In this document: positions 1 to 7,148 of the stretch, piece after piece | Position numbering within the stretch: the stretch's first letter is position 1 | How the letters are laid out: every line of letters starts with the position of its first letter | Source: RGIG1828 sp045536915 | GTDB taxonomy: Bacteria; Bacillota; Clostridia; UMGS1810 | Direction of reading: 5' to 3' | Assembly (NCBI GenBank): GCA_045536915.1 | Contig: JAZSOL010000113.1 | Span: 1 to 16,950, forward strand | DNA: 16,950 bases | The notes under the pieces: model-generated | What the model was told of the DNA's origin: nothing | Databases searched by the model: none | The model's input: the letters and a program-made list of their open reading frames with translations, nothing else | Translations under genes and position numbers: made by a program

Positions 1-61
1 AAATCGAACCCCAAGCAAGGATTTATCCTGCTTGGGGTGATAACCCGAAGCTGTACAAAAG
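1..61. repeat. Terminal direct repeat, left copy, with 10-bp hairpin
   Basis: These 61 bases recur without a mismatch and in the same orientation at 16890-16950. The repeat contains a hairpin: bases 8-17 (ACCCCAAGCA) pair perfectly with 29-38, and the loop itself contains GGAT/ATCC. A smaller hairpin, GTAC-AAAA-GTAC, lies at 53-64 and crosses the end of the shared part, and AAATC (1-5) could close on GATTT (77-81). This suggests the true element is longer than 61 bases, but the right copy is cut off by the window end. I see no reading frame in it. It may be a dispersed intergenic repeat or a structured RNA; I do not recognise the family. Confidence 0.8.
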
Positions 62-88
62 TACTGCGAGTGGTGAGATTTGTCTATA

Positions 89-210
89 GTCAAAAGCATT
101 TTATAAAGAGAAAAACATCGTAAAATCGATGTTTTTCAACACATAGTGTAAATTTTAGAGTTTTAAAAGGTACTTTATCACTAATGTCAGGCTTTAATCA
201 TGCTTTTGAC
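89..210. other. Nested inverted-repeat element (possible structured RNA)
   Basis: An 11-bp perfect inverted repeat (89-99, GTCAAAAGCAT, with 200-210) encloses a second helix (103-108 with 173-178, ATAAAG/CTTTAT). Inside that lie three hairpins in a row: 111-120/127-136 (10 bp), 139-142/146-149 (ACAC-ATA-GTGT) and 153-157/164-168 (TTTTA/TAAAA). The arrangement is a multibranched fold. The sequence is AT-rich, so the short helices could be chance; the 11- and 10-bp stems are less easily dismissed. The other visible contents of the 320-base gene-free stretch are the terminal repeat at 1-61 and two small hairpins at 253-263 (CTGC/GCAG) and 274-285 (GTGCT/AGCAC). Confidence 0.35.
111..136. terminator. 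Probable bidirectional intrinsic terminator
   Basis: A perfect 10-bp stem (AAAAACATCG with CGATGTTTTT) surrounds a six-base loop and gives a run of T on either strand. It is the first strong hairpin downstream of the minus-strand deacetylase gene, about 185 bases past its stop, so it probably ends that transcript. It could also end a plus-strand transcript entering from the left. Confidence 0.55.
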
Positions 211-320
211 GTTCTGGACTTTTTTTACATTACCTTGTTTTTGTTGTGTTCTCTGCTCCGCAGATAACATATGGTGCTGAAGCACAAATGGATTCCCGTT
301 GGGCAAGATGGGATATTTTA

Positions 321-1427
321 TTATCGAATGCATGTATAGAAATTGTGCGGCTGAAGCGGTTTATTTTTATATGCTGCCAGTTCATCCACTGTGACGAGTT
401 GATAACCCCTTTTAATCAGTTCGGGAACTATTCGTTCCACGGCTGCAGCCGTAGTGTCGTAGAGGTCATGCATCAGAACAATATCGCCGTCTTTAATGTA
501 GCTCAGAACCTGCTCGGTTACTCTGTCGGCATTTCTGTATTTCCAGTCGAGGGTATCAATTGACCAGAGGATAAGGGGTTGCATTGCCGTTGCAAGCAAC
601 GTGGAATTTTTAGAGCCATAGGGCGGACGAATCACTGTTGGATATAACCCTGTTGCGCTGTAAACTGCGTTTGCGGTAGAGTTGAGTTGAGTTGCAATTC
701 CGGATGCGGAAAGAGTTGTTAAATCCGGATGAGAGTATGAGTGATTTCCTATCTGGCATCCGAGTGACTGCATTCTTTGAAGAATCGTTGCATTTTCAAC
801 TGCAAGATAACCCACAACAAAGAATGTGGCTCTTGCATTGTAGGCTTCAAGTGTGTTGAGAATCCGCCCTGTTGATGCCGGGCGTGGGCCGTCGTCAAAT
901 GTGAGTGCAACAATTGGCTTTGACGTGGTGATTGAGTCGCTTTGAACGGGTATCCAGCCAACGTTTATGTAGTCTGTGATCTGAGAATTGTACACTGTTA
1001 TTTTACGTCCGTCGGGTGCTGCCATAACCGTTGTAACATATGACTTGTCTGCGTACCAGCCAAGCGCAAGATATGAGGGAAGCTCAGATAAATAAACAAC
1101 AGCTTCTCTTCCGTCGGGAGCATACACAGTGGAAATCACGTCGTTTAAGTTTTCATACCATCCAACAGCCTTGTATGCCGGAACCTGAGCAAGGAAAACC
1201 GATATTTCCCTGCCGTCGGGTGCGTAGAGTTTTCTGATAACGTCGTTTATATCTGTGTAGTATCCAACGGATTTGTATTGTTCAAGTTCAAATTCAAAAA
1301 CACGATATTCACATCCGTCCGGACCGTATATTTTAATCGTTTCATAATCGGCATAAACATCCGTAACAGGTGTATGCGATGCCACAATTATAATAATTAA
1401 AACAAGCAACGATATTAATTTTTTCAT
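321..1427 (-). CDS. Secreted polysaccharide deacetylase (NodB domain) with four N-terminal repeats
   Basis: Predicted metal-dependent carbohydrate esterase 4 enzyme that removes acetyl groups from an extracellular polysaccharide, possibly peptidoglycan. The 368-residue product starts with a signal peptide (MKK, then a hydrophobic stretch to about residue 18, likely cut near VYA at 24-26). Four copies of a ~34-residue repeat follow at about 31-57, 66-91, 100-125 and 134-159, each of the form YAPDGR...Y..VGWY. The NodB domain covers about 172-350: TFDDGP (175-180, with Asp178 as likely base and Asp179 as metal ligand), H229-x3-H233, RPPYG (267-271), DTLDW (291-295) and VLMHD (317-321, His320). 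All catalytic motifs are present. The start is set by AGGAGGG upstream of the ATG. The gene has its own promoter and lies downstream of, and parallel to, the AraC gene. The true substrate is unknown. Confidence 0.92.
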   Translation of the reverse strand: MKKLISLLVLIIIIVASHTPVTDVYADYETIKIYGPDGCEYRVFEFELEQYKSVGYYTDINDVIRKLYAPDGREISVFLAQVPAYKAVGWYENLNDVISTVYAPDGREAVVYLSELPSYLALGWYADKSYVTTVMAAPDGRKITVYNSQITDYINVGWIPVQSDSITTSKPIVALTFDDGPRPASTGRILNTLEAYNARATFFVVGYLAVENATILQRMQSLGCQIGNHSYSHPDLTTLSASGIATQLNSTANAVYSATGLYPTVIRPPYGSKNSTLLATAMQPLILWSIDTLDWKYRNADRVTEQVLSYIKDGDIVLMHDLYDTTAAAVERIVPELIKRGYQLVTVDELAAYKNKPLQPHNFYTCIR

Positions 1428-1461
1428 GCTTATTCCCTCCTGTATGGTACTGTATGAGAAA

Positions 1462-1490
1462 ATTATAGCATATTATGTCGAATTTGTAAA
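1462..1490 (-). promoter_or_regulatory. Sigma-A promoter of the deacetylase gene
   Basis: On the minus strand TTTACA (1485-1490) and a perfect TATAAT (1462-1467) are 17 bases apart. It sits in the 75-base gap after the AraC stop codon, so the deacetylase can be transcribed independently of the regulator. Confidence 0.8.
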
Positions 1491-1502
1491 TAAAAAATAA
1501 AT

Positions 1503-2390
1503 CTATTTTCCGATATCTGTGAGTGCTCTCACAGAATTTGCATATTGAGTGGGGTTCATACCGGTTATCTTTTTAAACTGACGTGAAAAATAGTGCACGG
1601 TAGAGTAGCCAAGTATTTCTGAAATCTGGGTTATGTTGTAGTTGTCTTCGCGAAGATATTTTTTTGCAACTTCAGTTTTCATTCTGAAAAAATAATCCAT
1701 CACACCCATTTTGAAATGCTTTGAAAACAATGCCGAAAGCGAAGCACTGCTCATACCGCTTTTTCTTGAAAGCTCTGCAAGAGTTATTTTCCCAAAAACA
1801 TTTGCATTCATTATCATCAGGACCGAATCTATGTTTGAATCGATTCTGTTGCCGGTGAAGGTTTTGTATTGCAGAGTATCATTTTCGCGCATAAGAAGAA
1901 GCAGTAGCTCTGATATGTATAACCGGATGAGTTGTTCGGCGCCAAAAAGCTTGGGGGAAGAGTGTTTTTCGAGTACTGTTGTTGCAGGATTGTCAAGAAC
2001 AGTTGAAAACACATTTGTGTATTCAACAATAATTTTGGACAGAAGATTTTTCTGGCTTTGCCCAACTGTTACTATTTTATTTTCAAAAAATTTCATTGCC
2101 GGTGAGTTGCATTCAAAGGAAATAATAATAAGATTCGGAGCTGTTTCCCCGTTTGCTCTCAGACCATGCCACTCGTTCGGCTTATGAAAAATCATTTTCC
2201 CGTGCGAAAGAAGGTGCTCGGTTTTATCTGCAACAACCGTGATTTCACCCTTATCCACGTAAACAGCCTCCCAAAAATTGTGGCATTCTCCGTTGAATCT
2301 GAAGTTTTTTGAATATTCAAAATAATGAACGCTGTAGAGCTTGCCAATTCTGATGTCATCTTTCAGTTTACTTCCTGTGTATCCGTCCAT
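1503..2390 (-). CDS. AraC-family transcriptional regulator (first copy)
   Basis: Predicted cytoplasmic DNA-binding regulator of 295 residues. The N-terminal part (about 20-95) is a cupin-like sensor domain with HNFWEAVYVDKGEI and MIFHKPNEWH. The C-terminal part (about 185-290) is a double helix-turn-helix: helix pair one around 203-222 (LAELSRKSGMSSASLSALF), helix pair two around 254-273, ending in the usual FSRQFKKITGMNP-type signature. The cupin domain suggests a small ligand such as a sugar, but none can be named. The start is fixed by GGGAGG six bases before the ATG. The gene is divergent from the cysteine desulfurase operon and upstream of the deacetylase, which may be a target. It is a paralogue of the regulator at 9346-10194. 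Confidence 0.93.
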   Translation of the reverse strand: MDGYTGSKLKDDIRIGKLYSVHYFEYSKNFRFNGECHNFWEAVYVDKGEITVVADKTEHLLSHGKMIFHKPNEWHGLRANGETAPNLIIISFECNSPAMKFFENKIVTVGQSQKNLLSKIIVEYTNVFSTVLDNPATTVLEKHSSPKLFGAEQLIRLYISELLLLLMRENDTLQYKTFTGNRIDSNIDSVLMIMNANVFGKITLAELSRKSGMSSASLSALFSKHFKMGVMDYFFRMKTEVAKKYLREDNYNITQISEILGYSTVHYFSRQFKKITGMNPTQYANSVRALTDIGK

Positions 2391-2422
2391 TATAACCTCC
2401 CGAATTTAATATGGTAATATAT

Positions 2423-2451
2423 ATTATAATATCTTAATAAGAAAACGTCAA
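2423..2451 (-). promoter_or_regulatory. Sigma-A promoter of the first AraC gene
   Basis: Minus-strand TTGACG (2446-2451) and TATAAT (2423-2428) are separated by 17 bases, a near-consensus housekeeping promoter. The predicted transcript has a leader of roughly 25-30 bases. Confidence 0.82.
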
Positions 2452-2515
2452 CAGTGGAATTTATTTAAGTTCTCCATTTTGAAAATAAAATATTATATAA
2501 AATTAATATAAACCC

Positions 2516-2544
2516 TTGAAAAAAAATCCTATATGTGTTATTAT
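2516..2544 (+). promoter_or_regulatory. Sigma-A promoter of the seven-gene operon
   Basis: TTGAAA (2516-2521) and TATTAT (2539-2544) are 17 bases apart, leaving a leader of about 50 bases before the cysteine desulfurase. No GAACNNNNGTTC (Firmicutes LexA/DinR-type) site is visible in 2391-2600 or in the 120 bases before recA, so SOS control of the operon is not supported here. Confidence 0.75.
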
Positions 2545-2600
2545 ATTAAGTAATAATGTCATAATAGATTTTTGAATTTCAAACAGAAAGTGAATGTGAA

Positions 2601-3743
2601 ATGGAAGTATATTTGGATAACAGCGCCACAACAAAACCATATGATGAAGTTATTGATTTAATGGGCAGAGTTGCTCTTGAAACCTATGGAAATCCTTCGT
2701 CTCTTCACCGTTTTGGCAAAAAGGCGGAAGATTTGCTTGAAACTTCAAGGCACACTGTGGCATCTCTTATAGATTGCAAAGATAATGAGCTGTATTTCAC
2801 GAGCGGCGGAACCGAGAGCGACAACATCGCAATTTTGGGATACGCAAGGGCTAATGTACGCTCAGGCAAAAGGATTATCACTCAGTCAACAGAGCACGCC
2901 GCAGTTCTGGAATCTTTCAAACAACTTGAAAAAGAAGGGTTTGATGTTGTTTATGTGGGCGTTGATGAGTATGGCTTTCCAAATCTTGAAGAGCTTAAAG
3001 CAAATATAAATGATGATACGATTCTTCTTAGTTTTATGTATGTCAACAACGAAAACGGCGCAATTTTTCCAATAGATGAAATTTCCGCCATGTGCGACCA
3101 CAGAAAGTGTATGCTTCACGTTGATGCGGTTCAGGCTTTCGGAAAGCTCAGGATATCCGTTGCAAAATCACGCATTGATATGATGAGCATTTCGTCCCAT
3201 AAAATCCACGGTCCGAGAGGAATTGGTGCGCTGTATGTGAGAAACGGTGTGAAAATAACTCCTGTGGGCTTTGGCGGCAGGCAGGAATCAGGGCTTCGTT
3301 CCGGAACGGAAAATCTTCCTGCAATTGCAGGCTTTGCAAAAGCGTGTGAATTAAAATATGCATTGCTCGATAAAGAAGTTGAAATTATAGATGGTTTAAA
3401 GAAAAAACTGATTATGCTTCTAAAAGAAAAAATTGAAGACGTTGTGATAAACTCGGCTGAAAATTCTGTGTGCTCTGTGGTGAATATATCGTTTTTGGGA
3501 GTGAAAAGCGAAGTTTTGCTCCATGTTCTTGAATCGAAAGGTATCTATGTTTCCACAGGTTCGGCATGCAATTCCAAAAAGAATAAATTCAGCTATGTTC
3601 TTAAAGAAATGAAGCTTAAAAATAATGTTATAGACAGTGCGGTAAGATTTTCTTTTTCCGCTTTCAATACGGATGAAGAAATAGAATATACTGCTGAGGT
3701 GCTTTCGAAGGAAATTCCTCTTTTGAGAAAAATTATGCGATAG
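2601..3743 (+). CDS. Cysteine desulfurase (NifS/IscS family), probable sulfur donor to ThiI
   Basis: PLP enzyme that converts cysteine to alanine and leaves a persulfide on its active-site cysteine. The 380-residue protein begins with the family's YLDNSATT (4-11) and has GNPSS at 30-34, TSGGTESDN around 67-75, STEHAAV with His99, the Asp175/Gln178 pair of HVDAVQ, and the Schiff-base Lys201 in SSHKIHGPRG. The catalytic Cys323 is in STGSACNSKK. The ribosome binding site is weak (AGAAAG about 10 bases from the ATG), but the N-terminus matches the family. The next gene is thiI, starting nine bases after this stop, the same pairing as the dedicated NifZ-ThiI pair of Bacillus. A role in tRNA 4-thiouridine synthesis is therefore inferred; a general Fe-S role cannot be excluded. 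Confidence 0.93.
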   Translation: MEVYLDNSATTKPYDEVIDLMGRVALETYGNPSSLHRFGKKAEDLLETSRHTVASLIDCKDNELYFTSGGTESDNIAILGYARANVRSGKRIITQSTEHAAVLESFKQLEKEGFDVVYVGVDEYGFPNLEELKANINDDTILLSFMYVNNENGAIFPIDEISAMCDHRKCMLHVDAVQAFGKLRISVAKSRIDMMSISSHKIHGPRGIGALYVRNGVKITPVGFGGRQESGLRSGTENLPAIAGFAKACELKYALLDKEVEIIDGLKKKLIMLLKEKIEDVVINSAENSVCSVVNISFLGVKSEVLLHVLESKGIYVSTGSACNSKKNKFSYVLKEMKLKNNVIDSAVRFSFSAFNTDEEIEYTAEVLSKEIPLLRKIMR

Positions 3744-3752
3744 GTGATTTTA

Positions 3753-4913
3753 ATGAACAGAAAAATACTCGTCAGATACGGCGAAATTATTTTAAAAGGA
3801 CTTAACCGTCCCGTGTTTGAAGATATGCTCGTGAGAAATATCAGAAGGGCAATAAAGGATGAATGTCCGGTTAATATATATAAGGCTCAGGCAACAATCT
3901 ACATTGAACCCGAAGACGACAGCTTCACCGACTCAATTGTGGAAAAGCTTAAAAAGGTTTTCGGAATTGTGTCGATAGTTGTTGCGTATCAGTGTGAAAA
4001 AGATATGGAAAAGATTGCTCAGTGCATAAAGGAAAATTTTGCTTCCGAGCTTAAAGCGGCAAAAACCTTTAAGGTTATAGCAAAACGTGCAGATAAGAAG
4101 TTTCATCTTCAGTCTCCCGAAATATGCGAGCAGATAGGCTACGAAATTCTTGAAGCATTTCCCGAAATCAGGGTTGATGTGAGAAATCCGGAAGTGAATG
4201 TGTATGTTGAAATCCGTGAAGAGGGATTTGTTCATCTCGACCGTATAAACGGTGCGGGCGGAATGCCCTCTGGCTCAAACGGAAGAGCAATGCTTCTTCT
4301 TTCCGGCGGAATAGATTCTCCGGTTGCCGGATATATGATAGGTAAGAGGGGAGTGTATATGGAAGCCGTTCACTTTTTCAGCTATCCTTATACCAGCGAC
4401 AGAGCCAAAGACAAGGTTTTAAAGCTTGCTAAAATTGTTGCAGGCTACACCGGAAGTCTGAAAGTGCACATTGTTCCGTTTACCGAAATTCAGCTTCAGA
4501 TTCGCGATAAGTGTCCGGAAGAACATCTTACTCTTGTTATGAGAAGATTTATGATGGATATAGCCGAAAGAATTGCAGTTCAGAGAGGCTGCTCAGCACT
4601 CGTTACAGGAGAGAGCATAGGTCAGGTGGCAAGCCAGACCATGGCGGCTCTTGCCGTTACCGACGATGCGGTTTCGATGCCTGTTTTCCGTCCGGTAATC
4701 GGTATGGACAAGGAGGAAATTGTTGAAATCTCAAGAAAGATAGACACGTTTGAAACTTCTATTCTTCCTTATGAAGATTGTTGCACGGTGTTTACCCCGA
4801 GGCATCCGTCAACTAAGCCGAAGCTTGAAAAAATAAAACTTTCTCAGTCGCGGCTCGATACCGAGAAGCTTATTGAAGAAGCTCTCGCAGGTGTTGAAAC
4901 AATAGATGTCTGA
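3753..4913 (+). CDS. thiI: tRNA uracil 4-sulfurtransferase ThiI
   Basis: Uses ATP and enzyme-bound persulfide to make 4-thiouridine at position 8 of tRNA, and in some organisms supplies sulfur for thiamine. The 386-residue protein has an N-terminal ferredoxin-like and THUMP region (about 1-165, opening with ILVRYGEIILKG), then a PP-loop ATPase domain with LLLSGGIDSP (181-190). It lacks the C-terminal rhodanese domain of the Escherichia coli enzyme, as usual in Firmicutes; a cysteine pair sits in PYEDCCTVF (Cys343-344), matching the region of the E. coli resolving cysteine. A GTG at 3744 is in frame, but GGTGAT at 3744-3749 is the ribosome binding site (the same motif precedes pncC and recA), so I place the start at ATG 3753. 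The gene follows the cysteine desulfurase directly. Confidence 0.95.
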   Translation: MNRKILVRYGEIILKGLNRPVFEDMLVRNIRRAIKDECPVNIYKAQATIYIEPEDDSFTDSIVEKLKKVFGIVSIVVAYQCEKDMEKIAQCIKENFASELKAAKTFKVIAKRADKKFHLQSPEICEQIGYEILEAFPEIRVDVRNPEVNVYVEIREEGFVHLDRINGAGGMPSGSNGRAMLLLSGGIDSPVAGYMIGKRGVYMEAVHFFSYPYTSDRAKDKVLKLAKIVAGYTGSLKVHIVPFTEIQLQIRDKCPEEHLTLVMRRFMMDIAERIAVQRGCSALVTGESIGQVASQTMAALAVTDDAVSMPVFRPVIGMDKEEIVEISRKIDTFETSILPYEDCCTVFTPRHPSTKPKLEKIKLSQSRLDTEKLIEEALAGVETIDV

Positions 4914-4923
4914 CGGTGATGTA

Positions 4924-5415
4924 ATGGAAAAAATAAAAATTCTTTTAAATGAAATATATTCGTTGCTATGCGAAAAAAAGATTACGGTTGCAACCGCAGA
5001 AAGCTGTACGGGCGGGATGATTGGCGCAAGCCTCACATCGGTTCCGGGAATCTCTGAGTATTACGGCTACGGTTTTGTGACCTACAGCAACGAAGCCAAA
5101 ACCAGGCTTATCGGTGTGAAAACCGAAACCCTTGAAGCATTCGGTGCCGTTAGCAGTAATACGGCAATTGAAATGGCAGAGGGAGCGCTTAATGTTTCGG
5201 GAGCGGATATTGCAGTTTCCGTAACAGGTATTGCAGGCCCCGGCGGCGGCACTCTTTTAAAACCTGTTGGACTTGTGTATGTTGGATGTGCCACGAAAAA
5301 CGGAAAACGATTTTTCGAAAAACTGAATCTGGGCGGCACAAGAGATGAAATCAGAATCCAGACAGTGCAAAATGCCTTGGCAATTCTTAAGCTGAGGATT
5401 GAACAATATAGATGA
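4924..5415 (+). CDS. pncC: Nicotinamide-nucleotide amidohydrolase (CinA C-terminal domain type)
   Basis: Predicted to hydrolyse nicotinamide mononucleotide to nicotinate mononucleotide and ammonia in pyridine nucleotide salvage. The 163-residue product is the stand-alone C-terminal domain of CinA, without the N-terminal MoaB-like domain found in full CinA proteins. It shows the family's ATAESCTGG motif (catalytic serine), YGFVTYSNEAK, GAVSSNTAIEMAEGA, and SVTGIAGPGGG. An in-frame ATG at 4906 overlaps the end of thiI, but GGTGAT three bases before ATG 4924 matches the spacing before recA, so the later start is preferred. The recA gene begins nine bases after the stop. A cinA-recA neighbourhood is common in Firmicutes. 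Confidence 0.93.
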   Translation: MEKIKILLNEIYSLLCEKKITVATAESCTGGMIGASLTSVPGISEYYGYGFVTYSNEAKTRLIGVKTETLEAFGAVSSNTAIEMAEGALNVSGADIAVSVTGIAGPGGGTLLKPVGLVYVGCATKNGKRFFEKLNLGGTRDEIRIQTVQNALAILKLRIEQYR

Positions 5416-5424
5416 GGTGATAAA

Positions 5425-6519
5425 ATGGCAAAAGAAAAAAAGATGCAAATAGACTCCAAAAGCGGAGACAAAGCAAAAGCTTTGAATGAAGCTCTTGCGC
5501 AGATTGAAAAAACCTTCGGTGAAGGTTCTGTAATGCGTCTGGGTAATGCACCGGCACGTAAAATAGAAGTTATTCCCACAGGCTCTCTTAGCCTTGACCT
5601 TGCACTCGGCACGGGCGGACTTCCGAGAGGACGAATTGTTGAAATATACGGACCTGAATCTTCCGGTAAAACAACAGTGTCTCTCCATGTTATTGCAGAA
5701 GCTCAGAAAAAGGGCGGAGAAGTTGCGTTTATTGATGCCGAGCACGCTCTTGACCCTGTGTATGCAGAAAAACTCGGTGTTGATATCGACAGGCTCATTG
5801 TGTCTCAGCCGGATACAGGTGAGCAGGCGCTTGAAATTGCAGAAGCTCTTGCAAGAAGCGGAGCTATAGATGTTATTGTTGTTGACTCTGTTGCAGCTCT
5901 TGTTCCGAAAGCTGAAATAGCAGGTGTTATGGGTGATTCTCACGTTGGCTTGCATGCACGTCTTATGTCGCAGGCTCTCAGAAAGCTCACGAGTGTTATT
6001 CATAAATCCAACACCGTTGCAATTTTTATCAATCAGCTCAGAGAAAAGGTTGGAGTTATGTATGGTAATCCTGAGGTTACAACCGGAGGAAGAGCGCTTA
6101 AATTCTATGCATCCGTGAGAATAGACGTTAGAAGAGTGGAAGCAATTAAAGACGGCACCAATATAATCGGAAACCGCACCAAAGCAAAGGTTGTTAAAAA
6201 TAAGCTTGCGCCCCCGTTTAAGGAAGCTGAATTTGATATTATGTTTGGCGAGGGTATTTCCAAAGAAGGTAATATTCTTGATGCCGCTGTTGAATATGAC
6301 ATTATTCAAAAAGGCGGAGCATGGTATTCATACGACGGCGAGCATATTGGTCAGGGACGTGATAAAGCCAAGGAATATCTTAAGGCCAATCCCGGTTTCA
6401 GAGATTCGGTTTATGATATGATAATTGCCAGAATTGAAGAAGAAAATGCGGCAAAAGAGGCTGAACGTCAGAAAAGAGCCGAAGAGCTGAAAGCTCAGCA
6501 GGCTGACAAGCAGGATTAA
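5425..6519 (+). CDS. recA: Recombinase RecA
   Basis: The cytoplasmic ATP-dependent strand-exchange protein of homologous recombination and activator of LexA self-cleavage. The 364 residues cover the whole family length. Visible landmarks are FGEGSVMRLG (31-40), Walker A GPESSGKT (76-83), the VIVVDSVAALVPKAEI segment carrying Walker B, the FINQLREKVGVMYGNPE (L1/L2 region) block, GGRALKFYASVRIDVRR, and a charged, Glu/Lys-rich C-terminal tail. AGGTGAT precedes the ATG. It is inside an operon and shows no LexA-type operator in the bases just upstream, so its expression appears to depend on the promoter at 2516 or on an unrecognised internal one. The stop overlaps the recX start (TAATG). Confidence 0.99.
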   Translation: MAKEKKMQIDSKSGDKAKALNEALAQIEKTFGEGSVMRLGNAPARKIEVIPTGSLSLDLALGTGGLPRGRIVEIYGPESSGKTTVSLHVIAEAQKKGGEVAFIDAEHALDPVYAEKLGVDIDRLIVSQPDTGEQALEIAEALARSGAIDVIVVDSVAALVPKAEIAGVMGDSHVGLHARLMSQALRKLTSVIHKSNTVAIFINQLREKVGVMYGNPEVTTGGRALKFYASVRIDVRRVEAIKDGTNIIGNRTKAKVVKNKLAPPFKEAEFDIMFGEGISKEGNILDAAVEYDIIQKGGAWYSYDGEHIGQGRDKAKEYLKANPGFRDSVYDMIIARIEEENAAKEAERQKRAEELKAQQADKQD

Positions 6520-7148
6520 TGAAAGTCACAAAGGTTGAACCTCAGAAAAACTGCAAATTCAGAGTCAGCGTGTTTGTGGATGACGAATATTCTTTTTCTC
6601 TTGACGAAACCGATGCAGTCCGCTTGGGAATTAAATGCGGTAAGGTATTAAGTGAGCGGGATATTGAAAATTGCATTATGGAGTGCAATTTTTCAAAAGC
6701 CCGTGAAAAGGCATTTGATATTTTGTCGAGAAAACCGCTGTCGGCAAAAGAACTTTCCGGCAAGCTTTCAGAGAAAGGATATGACAAAGCCGTTATTTTA
6801 GAGGTTATAAATGAACTTGAAGAACTCGGCTATATAAATGATTATGATTATGCAATGCTTTTTTTTGAGCATTGCAAAGAGAAGATGTGGGGCGCAAAAA
6901 AAATCCGTTATGAAATGAGCCTCAGAGGAATACCGGGCGATATAGCGGAAGAAATATTGCAGGATAATGATGAATACGAAAGAATTGAGGAAATGAAAGA
7001 AATTATAATTTCAAAATATTCTTCCCGTGATTTGGGCGAAATGAAAACAAAAGCTTCTGTTGTGCGTTATTTTGCATCGAGAGGTTTTGACTTTTCAATT
7101 ATAAATTCCGCACTTGATGCGGCAATCAAGGAGTTGGCAAATGAATAA
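6519..7148 (+). CDS. recX: RecA-modulating protein RecX
   Basis: Small protein that binds RecA filaments and adjusts their activity. The 209-residue product has the family pattern: a variable N-terminus (TKVEPQKNCKFRVSVFVDDE), then helical repeats with AREKAFDILSRKPLSAKELSGKL (around 60-82), ELGYINDYDYAMLFFE and GAKKIRYEMSLRGIP, and a C-terminal third repeat. The start codon shares one base with the recA stop (TAATG), which implies translational coupling, so RecX is made in proportion to RecA. No separate ribosome binding site is evident beyond the end of recA. Confidence 0.95.
   Translation: MKVTKVEPQKNCKFRVSVFVDDEYSFSLDETDAVRLGIKCGKVLSERDIENCIMECNFSKAREKAFDILSRKPLSAKELSGKLSEKGYDKAVILEVINELEELGYINDYDYAMLFFEHCKEKMWGAKKIRYEMSLRGIPGDIAEEILQDNDEYERIEEMKEIIISKYSSRDLGEMKTKASVVRYFASRGFDFSIINSALDAAIKELANE

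Noticed and set aside
246..563. 105-residue plus-strand open frame at the left end
   Set aside because: Most of it is antisense to the NodB domain of the deacetylase and it has no ribosome binding site or recognisable motif.
951..1338. Regularly spaced repeats as a CRISPR array
   Set aside because: The repeats are at the protein level (APDGR units in the deacetylase), in frame, and the DNA copies are diverged.
1711..2187. 158-residue plus-strand open frame
   Set aside because: It is the complement of the first AraC gene, whose sensor and helix-turn-helix motifs are clear.
5257..6309. 350-residue open frame on the minus strand opposite recA
   Set aside because: It lies entirely opposite pncC and recA, which have strong family matches, and its product is rich in Cys, Phe and Asn with no recognisable domain.
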